A stretch of DNA of 33,646 nt, taken from positions 126,786,703 through 126,820,348 of the forward strand of contig JBOZIK010000001.1 of assembly GCA_051453625.1 (NCBI GenBank), read 5' to 3'. The stretch comes from Welwitschia mirabilis (taxonomy: Eukaryota > Gnetophyta > Gnetopsida > Welwitschiales). Each line of letters starts with the position of its first letter. The stretch's first letter is position 1. The notes under the pieces were generated by a model. That model saw nothing but the letters and a program-made list of their open reading frames with translations. It searched no databases and had not been told where the DNA came from. The translations under genes and the position numbers were made by a program. Of this stretch, positions 9,380 through 20,803 are shown one piece after another.

Positions 9380-9800
9380 TTTAAGATCTTGTAATTTTTC
9401 TATCCACTTAATCTAATGAGCACTCGATTTTTATTACCTATTCAAATACTAAAAGGTTGTATAATTAGTAAAAAGAAAGAATTTGTTATATAATATGTAA
9501 TGTATTTATCTTTTTAAAGCTTTTAGGATAACTCTTTTTCATAAGTTGAATGATTTTACTTAATTTCATTTAACTTTTTACTAGACAAAGAAATATACTT
9601 ACTCTATTAAATGAAATCTCCATTAATTGATTTTTCCCTATAATTACACTCTACATGAATTTTGTTTTTACTAAAATCTAGTAGTGTAAGAATAGATTAT
9701 ATGATGATACGTTTCTTAAGTTTTTAAAGTACTACATTTTCTTTCCATTTAAAACTCTATATTTATTTATATAGATAGCATTGATGCATAAATTATTAAA
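9380..9800 (-). pseudogene. Decayed chromovirus-type Gypsy RNase H
   Basis: Minus-strand pieces match the connection and RNase H domains. KEFKWKEN (about 9750) is followed by LLDFSKNKIHVECNY near 9665-9640, then SLSSKKLNEIK, STYEKELS and, near 9425-9370, SAH-IKWIEKLQDLKFF. Family order and spacing are kept. The Asp of the expected DAS motif is not conserved, and several Gln/Trp positions are stops. The domain lies directly between RT and integrase on the same strand, as in other Gypsy elements. Confidence 0.85.
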
Positions 9801-10570
9801 ATACTTAATGAATCTTTGGTGAAAACTAGCTAATCCATGCAAACTTCATATCTATTTTGCAGATGTTAGAATAGGATAATTTATAATAGCCTTAACCTTG
9901 ATAGGATTTATTTTATGCCATTTATAGAAACTACCATTTCAAAGTATATAAGCTTCAGTTATGTAAGTAAACACTTGTATTGGTTTAATAATAGCCCTTC
10001 CTCCAACAATCATTATAAAATTCTTTGTAAGTCTGCTACATGCTCTAATAAATTTGAATTATGAATTAGAATATCATTAAGAGATAAAATAAACTTTTTA
10101 ATAAAAAATGGCTTTAAATCTTTTATCATCAATAAAATTAATATTTACATTAATTAAGTTAAGTTTTATTACTTATCATTCATAAAAATATCTAGATTTT
10201 TAAAATAGTCTTCTGTTCATCCTTTCTCTAACCTAAATTTAGTGACATCCACTTTTAAGATCCAACCTATTAAAAACACATGCACATCTTATATTATTAA
10301 TAAGATCATTCATTTTAGATATTAGAAATGAGTACCTTATTGTAATTGTTATTAATATATTTACATAAATATATAAGTATGATTTTTTACTATACTTCTT
10401 TGGATTTAACACCATTGAAATTGAACATTAGAAGAGGACTTCTATTACTAGGACCTTATTCAATAATTATTCTACTTATTAGTTGATTTGTTTATTTCAT
10501 AGGAACTCATCTAATATAATATGTTATTTTAAAAAGACATACCTAGTAATAGATCAATCTAATAGCTAAT
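9800..10570 (-). pseudogene. Decayed chromovirus-type Gypsy reverse transcriptase
   Basis: Read right to left. CVFNRLDLKSG (about 10285-10245) keeps the first catalytic Asp. FIKKFILSLNDILIHNSN (10120-10055) is the active-site strand, in which the first Asp of the YxDD pair is Asn (LND; GAT to AAT at 10067-10084). LLEHVADLQRIL follows. The thumb end LHGLASFHQRFIKYFNN (about 9842-9790) is the FHGLASFYRRF-type signature shared by several plant chromovirus lineages. Stops lie mostly at Gln positions. It would copy the RNA genome into DNA; the catalytic change and stops exclude activity. Confidence 0.9.
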
Positions 10571-10779
10571 GCTTCTCATTAGCAACAAAATTGGAGGTAA
10601 GTCATTAATAAAATGTCTTGTAAAGAGTTCAATAATTTGTACATCTTGCTAATTCTATTTTTATAGACTTTTCTATGATAACTTACAAAATCATTATCAT
10701 TCCACTAGCACCATTCTCTATCTCTTTCATTATTTTCTTTTTCCCAAAGTAGTAAATTATGCTTTTATTTCTTAAATAT

Positions 10780-11120
10780 CTTCTTCATTTAAAACTATTC
10801 AAATATAAATCCTTTTACATTGATTATATTTTAAGTGTTTTCCTCACCATCATGCATATAGTTGGTATTAGACTATGAAGTTCTATTGAGAAATAAATGA
10901 GAGGCATCCATAGAATATCATTAGACTTTACATTATCATGGAAATTACAAATGCTAAAATTAACAAAACTTGTTTAGTAATAGTGATATAACATCCCTTT
11001 TAAAACCATGATATTTGATAGGGATTTTGATTAGGAGTAAATTATAAATGTAATTTATCTACCATTTCCTTAAAAATAAATGTATCTATGCTATCACTAT
11101 TAATGATAATCTTACATACC
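10780..11120 (-). pseudogene. Decayed Gypsy aspartic protease
   Basis: Minus strand, starting VCKIIINSDSIDTFIFKEMV (11117-11058), followed by DKLHL and NPYQISWF. The catalytic D-[ST]-G triplet appears as NSD: the Asp is Asn and the Gly is Asp, both explained by G-to-A changes. A later block has lost the frame but keeps the order PM/PL, RP-W and HDG-type residues, ending in MMVRKTLKI near 10850. The protease would cut the Gag-Pol polyprotein. It lies between gag (11.4-11.9 kb) and RT, the normal Gypsy order. Confidence 0.75.
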
Positions 11121-11399
11121 TTATTTTTATAATCTCATTTTGTATTTAATATTTGATTTATTTAATATGAATTACTAGGTTGAGTAAAACTTTATAATAA
11201 AACTATTTTAATATAAGTTCTTACCTTTTTTACTCAGTTTAACTTTAGTGATTTTATTTTCTACTTTCTTACTAAAATATACTTTTTCATATTATTGTGA
11301 CATGATTGACTTCTCATTTTCTAGATCTACATTTGTATGCTTTATGAAATATTTAGTTATGATTGTAATAAGTTGTTAGTTTATGAATTATTTTAGCAT

Positions 11400-11900
11400 T
11401 AAATTATTTACCTTATTAGTCCTTCTTTTCGTCTTGGCCATTTAATGACATATTGCATTTTGTAACCCATTTTAATCATTGTTCTCAAGCCTTTATATTC
11501 ACTTATTATTTTCTGTACTTCTAGTAAAGGAATTTTGCATGCATTACAATTTTTCTTTAACTTGTAAAGCTATTTGATATGCTTGCTCTACATTATTAAG
11601 AAAGTGTGCATGAAGTTCCAATTAGTGGGATGACATTTTTAGTTCTTGCTTTTTTTTTCAAGTGATCTTATTAAGTGAAAACAAAACCACATAAGTGAGA
11701 ATATTCTATATACACTTCCATTTTCTCTGGTGTTTCTTCTATTTGAAAGTACTTCTTGATCACATGAATCTAATATTCCGGATTTTCTAGCCACTCGCTT
11801 TCCTCTTAGGGCTCCACGCCTGTAGGTTTCTTCTAACCTACCCTCATAATTAATTTTAAGAATTATTTCTTCCATATTGTTTGAACTACTTCTGAAGGGA
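11400..11900 (-). pseudogene. Decayed and shortened Gypsy gag
   Basis: A 78-codon open stretch (11875-11639) begins MEEIILKINYEGRLEETYRR and is rich in Arg, with ARKSGILDSCDQEVLSNRR further on. About 40 bases below it, NNVEQAYQIALQVKEKL (11598-11548) is the helix typical of the C-terminal end of plant Gypsy gag. The space between the two is far too short for a capsid domain, so most of gag is deleted. A possible knuckle near 11470 (CN/GH-like with a shifted frame) is too broken to claim. It is the first gene of the minus-strand chromovirus. Confidence 0.65.
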
Positions 11901-14170
11901 TCATCATGAGGTTCCTCTTTTCTTAAGACTAGTTCCTCAACTTTCTCTTCTTAGTCTTCTTCTATAATTGATTTTTCTTGTAGAGTGTAATATACATCTT
12001 TATTCTATAGTAGAATTTACATCGTGTGTTGAAGCAAACTCATGAATTTCTCTTTCTTTACCAACTTATTCTATAAATGGATGATGATAGGATTCTTTAG
12101 AATCATTTTTTCTATACGTGCAACATAACAAATAAAGCCAAAAAATACTACTATAGTAGATTTGATATAAGATGATATAGAATCACACCATGAAAGTCTT
12201 AAGATCTAGCTTAAGAAATGTAAATCTAGACATGAAATAATAATACTTGAAAAAAAAATAGTAAATGAAATTTATGTTAACAAGAAATAGTACATAGATT
12301 ACAAGCTTAGAATACATGCTTAAGAAAGAGCTTCTTGGAAATACCTTATCATTACAATATTTCAACTTTAAATGAAATTTCTATTAACATCCAAATTCAT
12401 ACTAATTTCTTTAATTTATAGGTCATGGAGGATTGTATTAGACATACCTAAAAATAACTTAGATCTTTTACAAGATTATAACTTAAAATCCAATTATCAT
12501 AAGATTTCATTTTGAAAACCACTTAAAAAGATGCCTCTAGTAATTTGGCTAAATCTTTAATGACTTATCATTTTTTTTAGCTATAAGAATTTGACTATTA
12601 TAGCTAGTTACAACCTAAAATTCCATTGTTTAGCCCATAAAATAGGCTTTAAAACTTGGTTATAGATTAAAAAAGTTTACATAATTGTTTTGTCTGAGTA
12701 AAGAATTATTTGTCATCCAATTTCAACATCTATTTTTTGAAGGCTATTTGTGATTACTTAGACATTTTAAGAATATTAAATCATGAATACATGGGATATT
12801 AGGGCCTTATTCCATAAGATAAATTAATTAGTAAATTACAATTGAGGTCCATGTAATTCCTACAATTTCTCCTAAAATATGAAATTAATTAGAGATTTGG
12901 ATGTTAACTTTTAAGAATAAAAATTCTAGTTTTCTTTGAAGGTTAAAATTTTAAAATATTTTGGATTGAATTTATTATTATTATTTAGAGAATTAGTTAA
13001 AATAAGTGTTCATGCATTTTGTAGAATTAGAAACTTCCTAAATAAAGGAGAATTAACTTCTTTCCCTTTATTCTATAAGTAAGAATAGGTATTTTGTGTT
13101 CTTAATGTTATATGATTTTTATCACTAGGTGAAGTATTTTGATAAAACATAAACCTTAAAGTAGAGGCATTTTGAGAATTATGATCTACAAAGTTCATTA
13201 GTAGAATTCTTCCATTGTGAAAGGAGATAATGGTTAAATAAATAACCTTCTTTGTTGTAAGAGTTATAAGAATTTAAAAGATTAAGGTGAAGAACTTATT
13301 ACTAATGAATTACCTGACTAGGTTTAAGACATAAAAAATTTATTTATATTATCCAAATCTATATTAATAAAACATTTATTATAATTTTAAGTGAGGAAGA
13401 AAAGTGCTAAATTTTAATAATTAGTCTAAGAAACTTAACAATCTTAGGCTTAAATTTCTTAGCAGTAAATCTAAGAAGTACATAAAGTTGAGACATAATA
13501 GTATTTTAGAGCACTAACAATAAAAATAGATAAATAAATCACTTTCTCTAAAATCAATATTTAATAGAACTTAATCAATAAAAAATTATAAGAAAAATAA
13601 CATATATGTGATACTAAAATATCATAATGAAATAAAAGAAAATTAATATGTTTTGAAAGAAATGTCAATATTTACAGATAATCTAACATTTTCAAGAAAA
13701 TATATCAAAAATAAATATTAATAGAACATTACTTAAATAAGCCCTTAGGTAATATACAATCAAAATACATACTTCTATGCTACCTTAAAATTACATAATA
13801 AAGTTTCTAGAGAGCCATATTTAATAATGTCTACTATATTTAAATCCTTCATACAAAGGGTGCTATTTGATTCATACTCAAGTATTCAAAATTATAGAAA
13901 GAACTCTCTCAATTCACATTACCAAATATGTGTAATTATAATAAAACATAAAAATGTATCACCTGACATTTGATGCTTTTAAAAATTAATGACGCTTAAT
14001 GATCCAAATAAGTGTGTATTAGTTGAAAAACTATATAAACATGAATAAATACTAAATAAATTCATGAATTTGCATCATCAACCAATGTTTTTTCATGAGG
14101 ATTAACAATAACATATTTTAATATAAATAAAAATAGTTAATTAATGTTCATAATAACTTGCAATAATGAT
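11901..14170. other. Unassigned AT-rich sequence, no gene seen
   Basis: No protein motif was found in six frames. The part next to 11900 may be the leader or 5' LTR of the minus-strand chromovirus: 11880-12060 reads on minus as a Glu/Lys-rich broken frame. The short open frame at 12183-12365 (minus) is low-complexity and hydrophobic, without a known domain. Confidence 0.5.
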
Positions 14171-14781
14171 NNNNNNNNNNNNNNNNNNNNNNNNNNNNNN
14201 NNNNNNNNNNNNNNNNNNNNNNNNNNNNNNNNNNNNNNNNNNNNNNNNNNNNNNNNNNNNNNNNNNNNNNNNNNNNNNNNNNNNNNNNNNNNNNNNNNNN
14301 NNNNNNNNNNNNNNNNNNNNNNNNNNNNNNNNNNNNNNNNNNNNNNNNNNNNNNNNNNNNNNNNNNNNNNNNNNNNNNNNNNNNNNNNNNNNNNNNNNNN
14401 NNNNNNNNNNNNNNNNNNNNNNNNNNNNNNNNNNNNNNNNNNNNNNNNNNNNNNNNNNNNNNNNNNNNNNNNNNNNNNNNNNNNNNNNNNNNNNNNNNNN
14501 NNNNNNNNNNNNNNNNNNNNNNNNNNNNNNNNNNNNNNNNNNNNNNNNNNNNNNNNNNNNNNNNNNNNNNNNNNNNNNNNNNNNNNNNNNNNNNNNNNNN
14601 NNNNNNNNNNNNNNNNNNNNNNNNNNNNNNNNNNNNNNNNNNNNNNNNNNNNNNNNNNNNNNNNNNNNNNNNNNNNNNNNNNNNNNNNNNNNNNNNNNNN
14701 NNNNNNNNNNNNNNNNNNNNNNNNNNNNNNNATATAAATAAAAATAGTTAATTAATGTTTATAGTGACTCGCAATAATGAT
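14121..14781. repeat. 50-bp direct repeat flanking a 561-N gap
   Basis: The 50 bases ending at the gap (14121-14170) recur just after it (14732-14781) with about five mismatches, all transitions. Either a tandem repeat with a 611-bp apparent period lies here, or diverged copies were placed side by side during assembly. The N run is 14171-14731. Confidence 0.7.
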
Positions 14782-16519
14782 AAACATCCATAGTGAATGA
14801 CTTCCAACAATGTGACTTTTATAAAGAAATGATAATGGTAAGAAGTATAGACATATTAAAGCTAAATAAATAATTACAAAAATAAATATTAGTATTTTTA
14901 TAAACTAAAGAAATCTTTAACATTCTTAAAATTCCCTTCTTTAGGATAAAATTTAATTAAATATAAATGAGATTCTTTAAAAGAGTTAGAAAAAAGTGGA
15001 TAAATGTGAAGATAAAATATCTTAATAGTTAGAAAATTTTAAGTATGTAAGTCCATTGTTGCTTAAATTCACGTGTGCTATTCATCATGTTGTGTTCAAA
15101 CCATAAATCATCATAAAAAGTTTAATTACTTACTTCAAAGATTTATATGATCTATAAGGAGTTACAAAAAAGTTTAAATTGGTATTTTGACATATTTATT
15201 GTATTTTTAAAGATAAAGGAGTATGGAGTTTATTAATTACTTTAACTAATATTAAGCATTATGTGATAATTAAGTAAGTAGAGCATTCACTAGATTTTGT
15301 TCTATATCTAGGCTTTTTATCTAAAGGATGTTAACCTTCTAGTCTAAAAATTAGGCAAGTTAACAATGCATTTATTTTATGAATTTGATACTAAACCCAC
15401 ACATAGTTCTTATTAAAGAGAACATATTTTTAAAATTACATGATATTCATGATACCCATTTTATAGTAGTTAGACTAGACAAGCCCAAGGATTTTAGAAT
15501 CATACTTTATTTATGCAAGTACCTTGTGGCTGCTTATCTAAGAATCTACATTACTAGGTGTGCAAGCAAATGGTTTCATAGAGGAATCTTCTCTTTTTTA
15601 CATTCAAGATAAAATAATAATAGATATATTAAAATTCTTTTCATTTGCTACATTACTCTACTGTAAGAATGTGTGAGGCTTTTAATCTTATTTAGAACTA
15701 TCTACATTTTTAACTAAAATAGTTAATTTTAAAAATCCTTTAAAAAGGTCATAATAAAAAGATAATATTTAATCCTTTCATATAAAAATAAATAAAATTA
15801 TAATTGTTTTAATTTTATGATGCCATGCCATGACATTTTTTAATGATTTTTAATCTTGAAAGATATGCTTTAGTTGTCTAGTTAAATAAATAAAATAAGA
15901 CATATTATTATACTATAATTAACCCTAATGATGATTAAATATTATACTGTAATTAACCCTAATGATTCTTTAATATTATGGATTATTGAGGTATTTTAGA
16001 GCTTATAAGGTTTGGATAAATGTTTTAATTAATAATGAAGAAAAAGTTTTAAAAAGGATAAGATGGAGTAGATATCTCCTCCTAGGAATCATAAATAAAT
16101 ATTTAAAAATCAATCTATCAAGCAAATCCTAACTAAGTAAAAGCTATTATACTACTTATAAATTTAGTTCATAAACATGTAATAAATTATTCACTACAAA
16201 TTTCAAATGTTATGAAGCTATAATATTATAGGTGTTACATCTTATGATGAAAGGTTGAAAACAATGATAGTATGAAAGATATCATAAATTAACATATTAA
16301 TTATTCAAAACTAAATAATACATTAAAGAATAAAAAAGAAATATGAAATAACACTCAAAATGAAATATTGCAAAACTAATAATCATAATTAAATTAATAA
16401 TGAAAGAATAAAATAAATCCAATTCAATTTACTAATCATGAAAATACTATAAAGAATATAAATTAACATTAGTTAAATAATAGGGTTAATATGATAACTG
16501 CCATAAAAATTAATCATTC
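14782..16519. other. Unassigned AT-rich sequence, no gene seen
   Basis: Nothing with a recognisable domain. The 77-codon frame at 15379-15612 has ordinary amino-acid use but matches no family I know and lacks support for a start. It includes a small tandem duplication at 15911-15966. Confidence 0.5.
15903..15975 (+). repeat. 34-bp tandem duplication
   Basis: TACT[A/G]TAATTAACCCTAAT occurs at 15911 and again at 15945. The match extends over about 30 bases with one mismatch in the core. Confidence 0.7.
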
Positions 16520-16640
16520 CCTCCTATCTAGGATGGTATAAGATAGGCATAGAATCTTATGATGAGGTAAGCCCTTATCATAACCATAGGAATTTTGAAC
16601 CTAGAATGGCAGAGTTCTACTAAATGAATGTAGCTCTCAT
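16520..16640 (-). other. Possible retroelement leader with degenerate PBS
   Basis: The minus strand of 16570-16625 resembles plus-strand 28185-28240 at about 79% over 47 bases by eye. The match starts at AGAACTCTGCC here and AGAGCTCTTCC there. In the second copy it is preceded by ATCAGAGCTC, the core of an initiator-Met primer site (TGGTATCAGAGC). The two may be leaders of related elements just inside their 5' LTRs. The evidence is short and decayed. Confidence 0.35.
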
Positions 16641-18502
16641 TAGATCTAGAATGAAATGTAGAATATAATCATGAAATGAAAGTCAATATTCACTTTACCC
16701 TTGATATCAGATTTACTTATATGACCCTTCTTAAAATTATAGATGTTCATTAGTACATACTTTTTGTTAATAGATGAACAACGATGTATCTTCTTAGGTA
16801 GAAGAACATGGATATGTAGTTTGAAGAACATGGATATGTAGTTTTTAGTCTTCATAAAGTGATTTAGCACTAGGATGAAAGGTTAATATATTAATTTATC
16901 CTATATCTATTACTTTATCTTTTCATAGGATTCATTATTCTCTAGAATGAACATAGCACTAATATAACTAATGGTGGCTTCAATTTTTTACTAGAGCAGT
17001 TTTAAAAAAGTTTAAATACTCCTACATAATGTATAAATAAAATATAAAAAGTTATTCCTTCTTTATAAAAATTTTAAAAATTAAAAAAATAATTAGTAAT
17101 AATTTATCTACAAATATGGTATTTATAGTCTTAAAAATATATTAACTTACTAACTTTTAGGGTTAAATATATTAAATTTCAAGTGTAAACTCATCCTATA
17201 ACCAGTAATTCATTCATTTCTTAGAAAATTTTGAATAATGTGNNNNNNNNNNNNNNNNNNNNNNNNNNNNNNNTTTTTCAAGTACATATTTATAATTTAA
17301 ATTATATAAATCAATGAGCTTGAAAACCTTGATCAATATTCATATATGTTTCATATATCAAAAAAATTCATTCTAAGGCATGAATTTTCAAACTAAGAAA
17401 AAGTTTCTATCATTATAAATTCCATTTCATTTTCAACCTTTTAATTTCAAAAAAATTTCGAGTAAAGAAAATTTCTAGTTTTATGCATTATTTAATTGAT
17501 TTTAGGAAAATTTTTAAAAAAATTATGCTAGATTTCACCTCTATAACCAATCTAGACGTTGTTTTTAATGTTTAAATTGAGCAACAAAGTTATAAAATTA
17601 TATAATAAGCACATTTACAAAGAAAATAGCACACAAATTTTTGTTACTTATCATGAAAAATAGTACATACATAAAGTGTAAATAAGAATATAGATGGAAA
17701 ATAGAGAAAAATAAAAAAGTATACAAAATGAAAAGAAGATATCTAAGAGGAGATCTCCTATGATTCTTAGATGTAAGACTCCTTTGGAGATTATTGTATC
17801 TATAAAGTACCTCCCTATAGTTTTTTTCATCCTTCTTCAAACTCTTTAGATTTAATTCCTTTTCCTTTTAAGTAATATCTCAATTGAATTCCTTTTCTCT
17901 TAAAAAAAAAGTAGGATTTGGGGTTTTTAGTCATTGTTAAAGTGGATGTAGTTATGACCTTTAGTCCTCTTCTACTTCTTCTTATTTTGATTCTTGGATG
18001 ATTCCACTTATTTGTTTGGAATCCATTCTAGATAGTTGTACATTTCGATCATTATGATTTTTCTATTAAAAATGTGAGCTACAGCTTTTCCATTCCATTC
18101 ATCAATATGAATAGATTGATTATCATATATAAAAAAAAAAAAAAAAATCACTTGTAAGCATGGACAAAGAAATATTTTTAGTATTTTCACTTAACCCCTT
18201 AAGTAAATAAAAGATGAATTTACATATGTTGAGTTTCATTTCATTACAAATAATAAAAATGAGGAGTGGGAATGGTGATTAGACATCTAAAACATGTCTT
18301 AAAGGATATACATTTCTAGTAATAAATGTAAATAAGGCTAAAAATTTTTTGAATATAAATTGAAAAGAAAGTGCAACTTTAACCTTGGGGGCACATCACA
18401 CATTGAGATTCATAAATGACAATGCTAAATCTCTTTCTAAGGTGAAAGGATAAAAATTAGAATTTGAAATATCTAAAATTCTAGAAATCAAATGAGTGAT
18501 AA
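16641..18502. other. Unassigned AT-rich sequence, possibly LTR-derived
   Basis: No protein domain is visible. If the leader at 16520-16640 is real, this stretch would contain its minus-strand LTR. The open frames at 16646-16870, 17598-17840 and 18008-18190 (all minus) are short, low-complexity or hydrophobic and are not supported as genes. It contains a 31-N gap (17243-17273) and a run of 17 A (18131-18147). Confidence 0.45.
16801..16844 (+). repeat. Perfect 22-bp tandem duplication
   Basis: The 22 bases at 16801-16822 are repeated without mismatch at 16823-16844. Exact identity in otherwise decayed DNA suggests a recent slippage event. Confidence 0.9.
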
Positions 18503-19611
18503 TAGTATTATAGTGTAAATTTTTACTCTTCTATCTAAAATATCCCAATTAATATTTAAGCACATCACTTGAAAATCTAATCACAGCTTTGCACAAAAAT
18601 ACTCTTGTATAATGGGATTAATTCAAATGTCATAAACTAGCAAATAATTCTAGTAGAGAGTTTAAAAATTGATTTACAATAAGAAAGATGTCTTTTTGTC
18701 TTTTATGAATATGAATGAAATGAGAGCAATGTAATGATGATGATGATTAAATGCAATAGATGAAAATGCAATGCAATCCTAAATGCAAGTTTTAACCAGT
18801 TTAACCAGTCTATTATCACCTAGATTGACCCCTATATAATCTATATTAATTATAAATTAATTTTACTTTAATTGTAATTAACATAAACTATAAAGAAGAT
18901 AAGAGGGAAAATAGCATTAAAAAATGGTTCTTTATTAACCAAAATATCTTAAATCCACTTTAATAGTAGTTGCCTCTCATTTAGAGGAAACACAATCCAA
19001 CATTAAGATAAGATTTACTTTTAAGCTAGATGAATCCCTTGCTTAATTGTACTCAAACTAATCATAAGAATAGTTGATGCATGATATATGTTTACAAATG
19101 AAGGCTTAAGTTCATTTTATAGGAGATGGTAGGGGTCAGGTTGTTAGGGGCTTTGGCTTATAATAGTAAGTGGGAGTTATAATTAGGTAATTACAATGTT
19201 TATCATGTAGCTAGCTATGATGGATAAGATTTCTTATCTTGTAGCATTAGGTGGAATCTTCATATTTTTATATTAGGTAAATTTTATTAGGTAGTTTAGG
19301 TAGGATGGATAAGATTCCTTATCTTGTAGAGTTAGGTGGAATATTTATCTTCTTTTGTTAAGTGGAGTTTCTCATGATGATTCAAAAACTTGGCCTTTAA
19401 ATCATAAAGTCTCTGCTAATTGATGTTATCTCTATGTGTATTTAATATCTCCATTATATCCCTACCACATGTTATTACCATGTGTCTCTTGCACCATTAC
19501 CACATGCCACATTAATATTAAAAGTGGTTAATTTAAGATTAAATCTATAAAAAAGGAATTACAAACACACTTTAAACATGATGTTAAATATGGCCAATTT
19601 GGCTCACAACA
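18503..19611 (-). mobile_element. 3' LTR (left copy) of minus-strand LTR element
   Basis: It aligns along its whole length with 23131-24293, about 80% identical by eye in alignable parts and above 90% in blocks such as the one around 18640. Read on minus it begins TGTTGTGAGCC (19611 downward), a proper LTR start. It holds two imperfect 86-bp internal repeats (from 19221 and 19307), each with the hairpin-forming GATAAGA/TCTTATC. It lacks about 70 bases present in the right copy at 24127-24200. Confidence 0.85.
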
Positions 19612-20749
19612 TAGTCCATTACTAAGCATTTATTAGTCCTTGGAAAAGAAAGTGGAAAATAATAGAAGCAAGCTAAATTAAAAAAGGGATGAAAAATAAC
19701 ACTTAAGTATAAATGATGTTACATTATCAAAAATGAAATGCATTTCATTTTAGCTTATCAAAAAGATATTACAATTAAACATTATAATAAAGACATGCAT
19801 TAAATTTAGAGCTATGGTCTCAATTTTATGAAAAACAGATTTTTCAATGTATAGACTCAGTTTAATTAGAGCCAATTTCCAAAGATTAGACTACATAAAT
19901 TAGTAAATTCATCTTGAATTTAAAGAAAGTTTACATGCAGTGACCAAAAGGAATAATCTAAAAGTTTCAAAGGATGTAAAATAAAAAGAAAAATCCAAGA
20001 AGAAAAAAATACAAGGTCCTTTTGCATCTAAAAGATTGTAACAAATGCATTAAGAGTAAGACATAAAGTATAGGATTAAAATACACTAGCATAAAATAAG
20101 GGAAAACAAAGAAAATAAACCAAAGAAAGCTAAAGAATTATGAAAACAAACATTTAATTACTTAGGTCCTAAATGCTAACCTCTTAAAACTTGATACTTT
20201 ATTTAAAATAAAAAGGAATGTAAATCCTTTTTAAAATATCAAATCAATTACTCTAATGCTATGTTCCTATGATAAATAAAAAAATTAAGTTTAATAACTT
20301 TAAAAGTTTCTAACTTAATGAATAGAGAAAAACACATTTCATTAGAACATATTTTATTTGAAGTTAATTACTTACTAGTAATTTCTCATTCCCACTTAAA
20401 GATATATGATTCTTGATTAGTGAAAACTCATGATTTTATTTAATTAGGATGGATGAAAACAATAATTTACTAATTGAATTTATCATATCATAGCTATAGT
20501 CTTAATCATCAACTTCAAAGACGGGTGCAAATTAATAATACTTGATAATGTGATAATCAAAGCACACTTTAAGGTGTACCACCTTTTATCTTATATTCCT
20601 CCCCTTGTGGAGTGCTCATTTTTGAACTTGTCAGAAAGACATAGGTGATTAAGTAACTTTGGCCTAGTGAAATAATTCCTAAGATAGATTAGGAGTGATT
20701 ATTAAAAATGCTTTCATAGTATAAATTGATATTTCATTTTTCTTTTGAA

Positions 20750-20803
20750 AATTATTTTTTTCCTTTTTTCTCTTTCTTCTCTTTATTTTTCTTTTTTCCC
20801 CCT
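20750..20803 (+). repeat. Long pyrimidine-rich tract
   Basis: Mostly T and C over some 54 bases, ending CCCCCTTC. On minus it is a purine tract inside the LTR element, too far from the 3' LTR to be its normal polypurine tract. Confidence 0.7.

Larger units (their letters stand above)
8130..11900 (-). mobile_element. Ty3/Gypsy chromovirus-like element, LTRs not recognised
   Basis: Gag, protease, RT, RNase H and integrase are all present in canonical order on the minus strand. The lineage is inferred from the RT thumb signature and the integrase tail. The gene set spans about 3.8 kb, shorter than usual because of the gag deletion and smaller losses. I could not find a matching LTR pair in the flanks (7.9-8.1 kb and 12-13 kb). 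Confidence 0.8.

Noticed and set aside
12183-12365. 60-codon minus-strand frame rich in Phe and Tyr
   Set aside because: Composition is that expected from AT-rich DNA, with no domain or conserved context.
14144-14741. Open frames of about 190 codons
   Set aside because: Made almost wholly of N.
15379-15612. 77-codon plus-strand frame
   Set aside because: No family recognised and no supporting neighbours; kept only as a remark in the region entry.
17598-18190. Two minus-strand frames with hydrophobic stretches
   Set aside because: Poly-Phe runs come from T-rich tracts, including the 17-A run; not credible membrane proteins.
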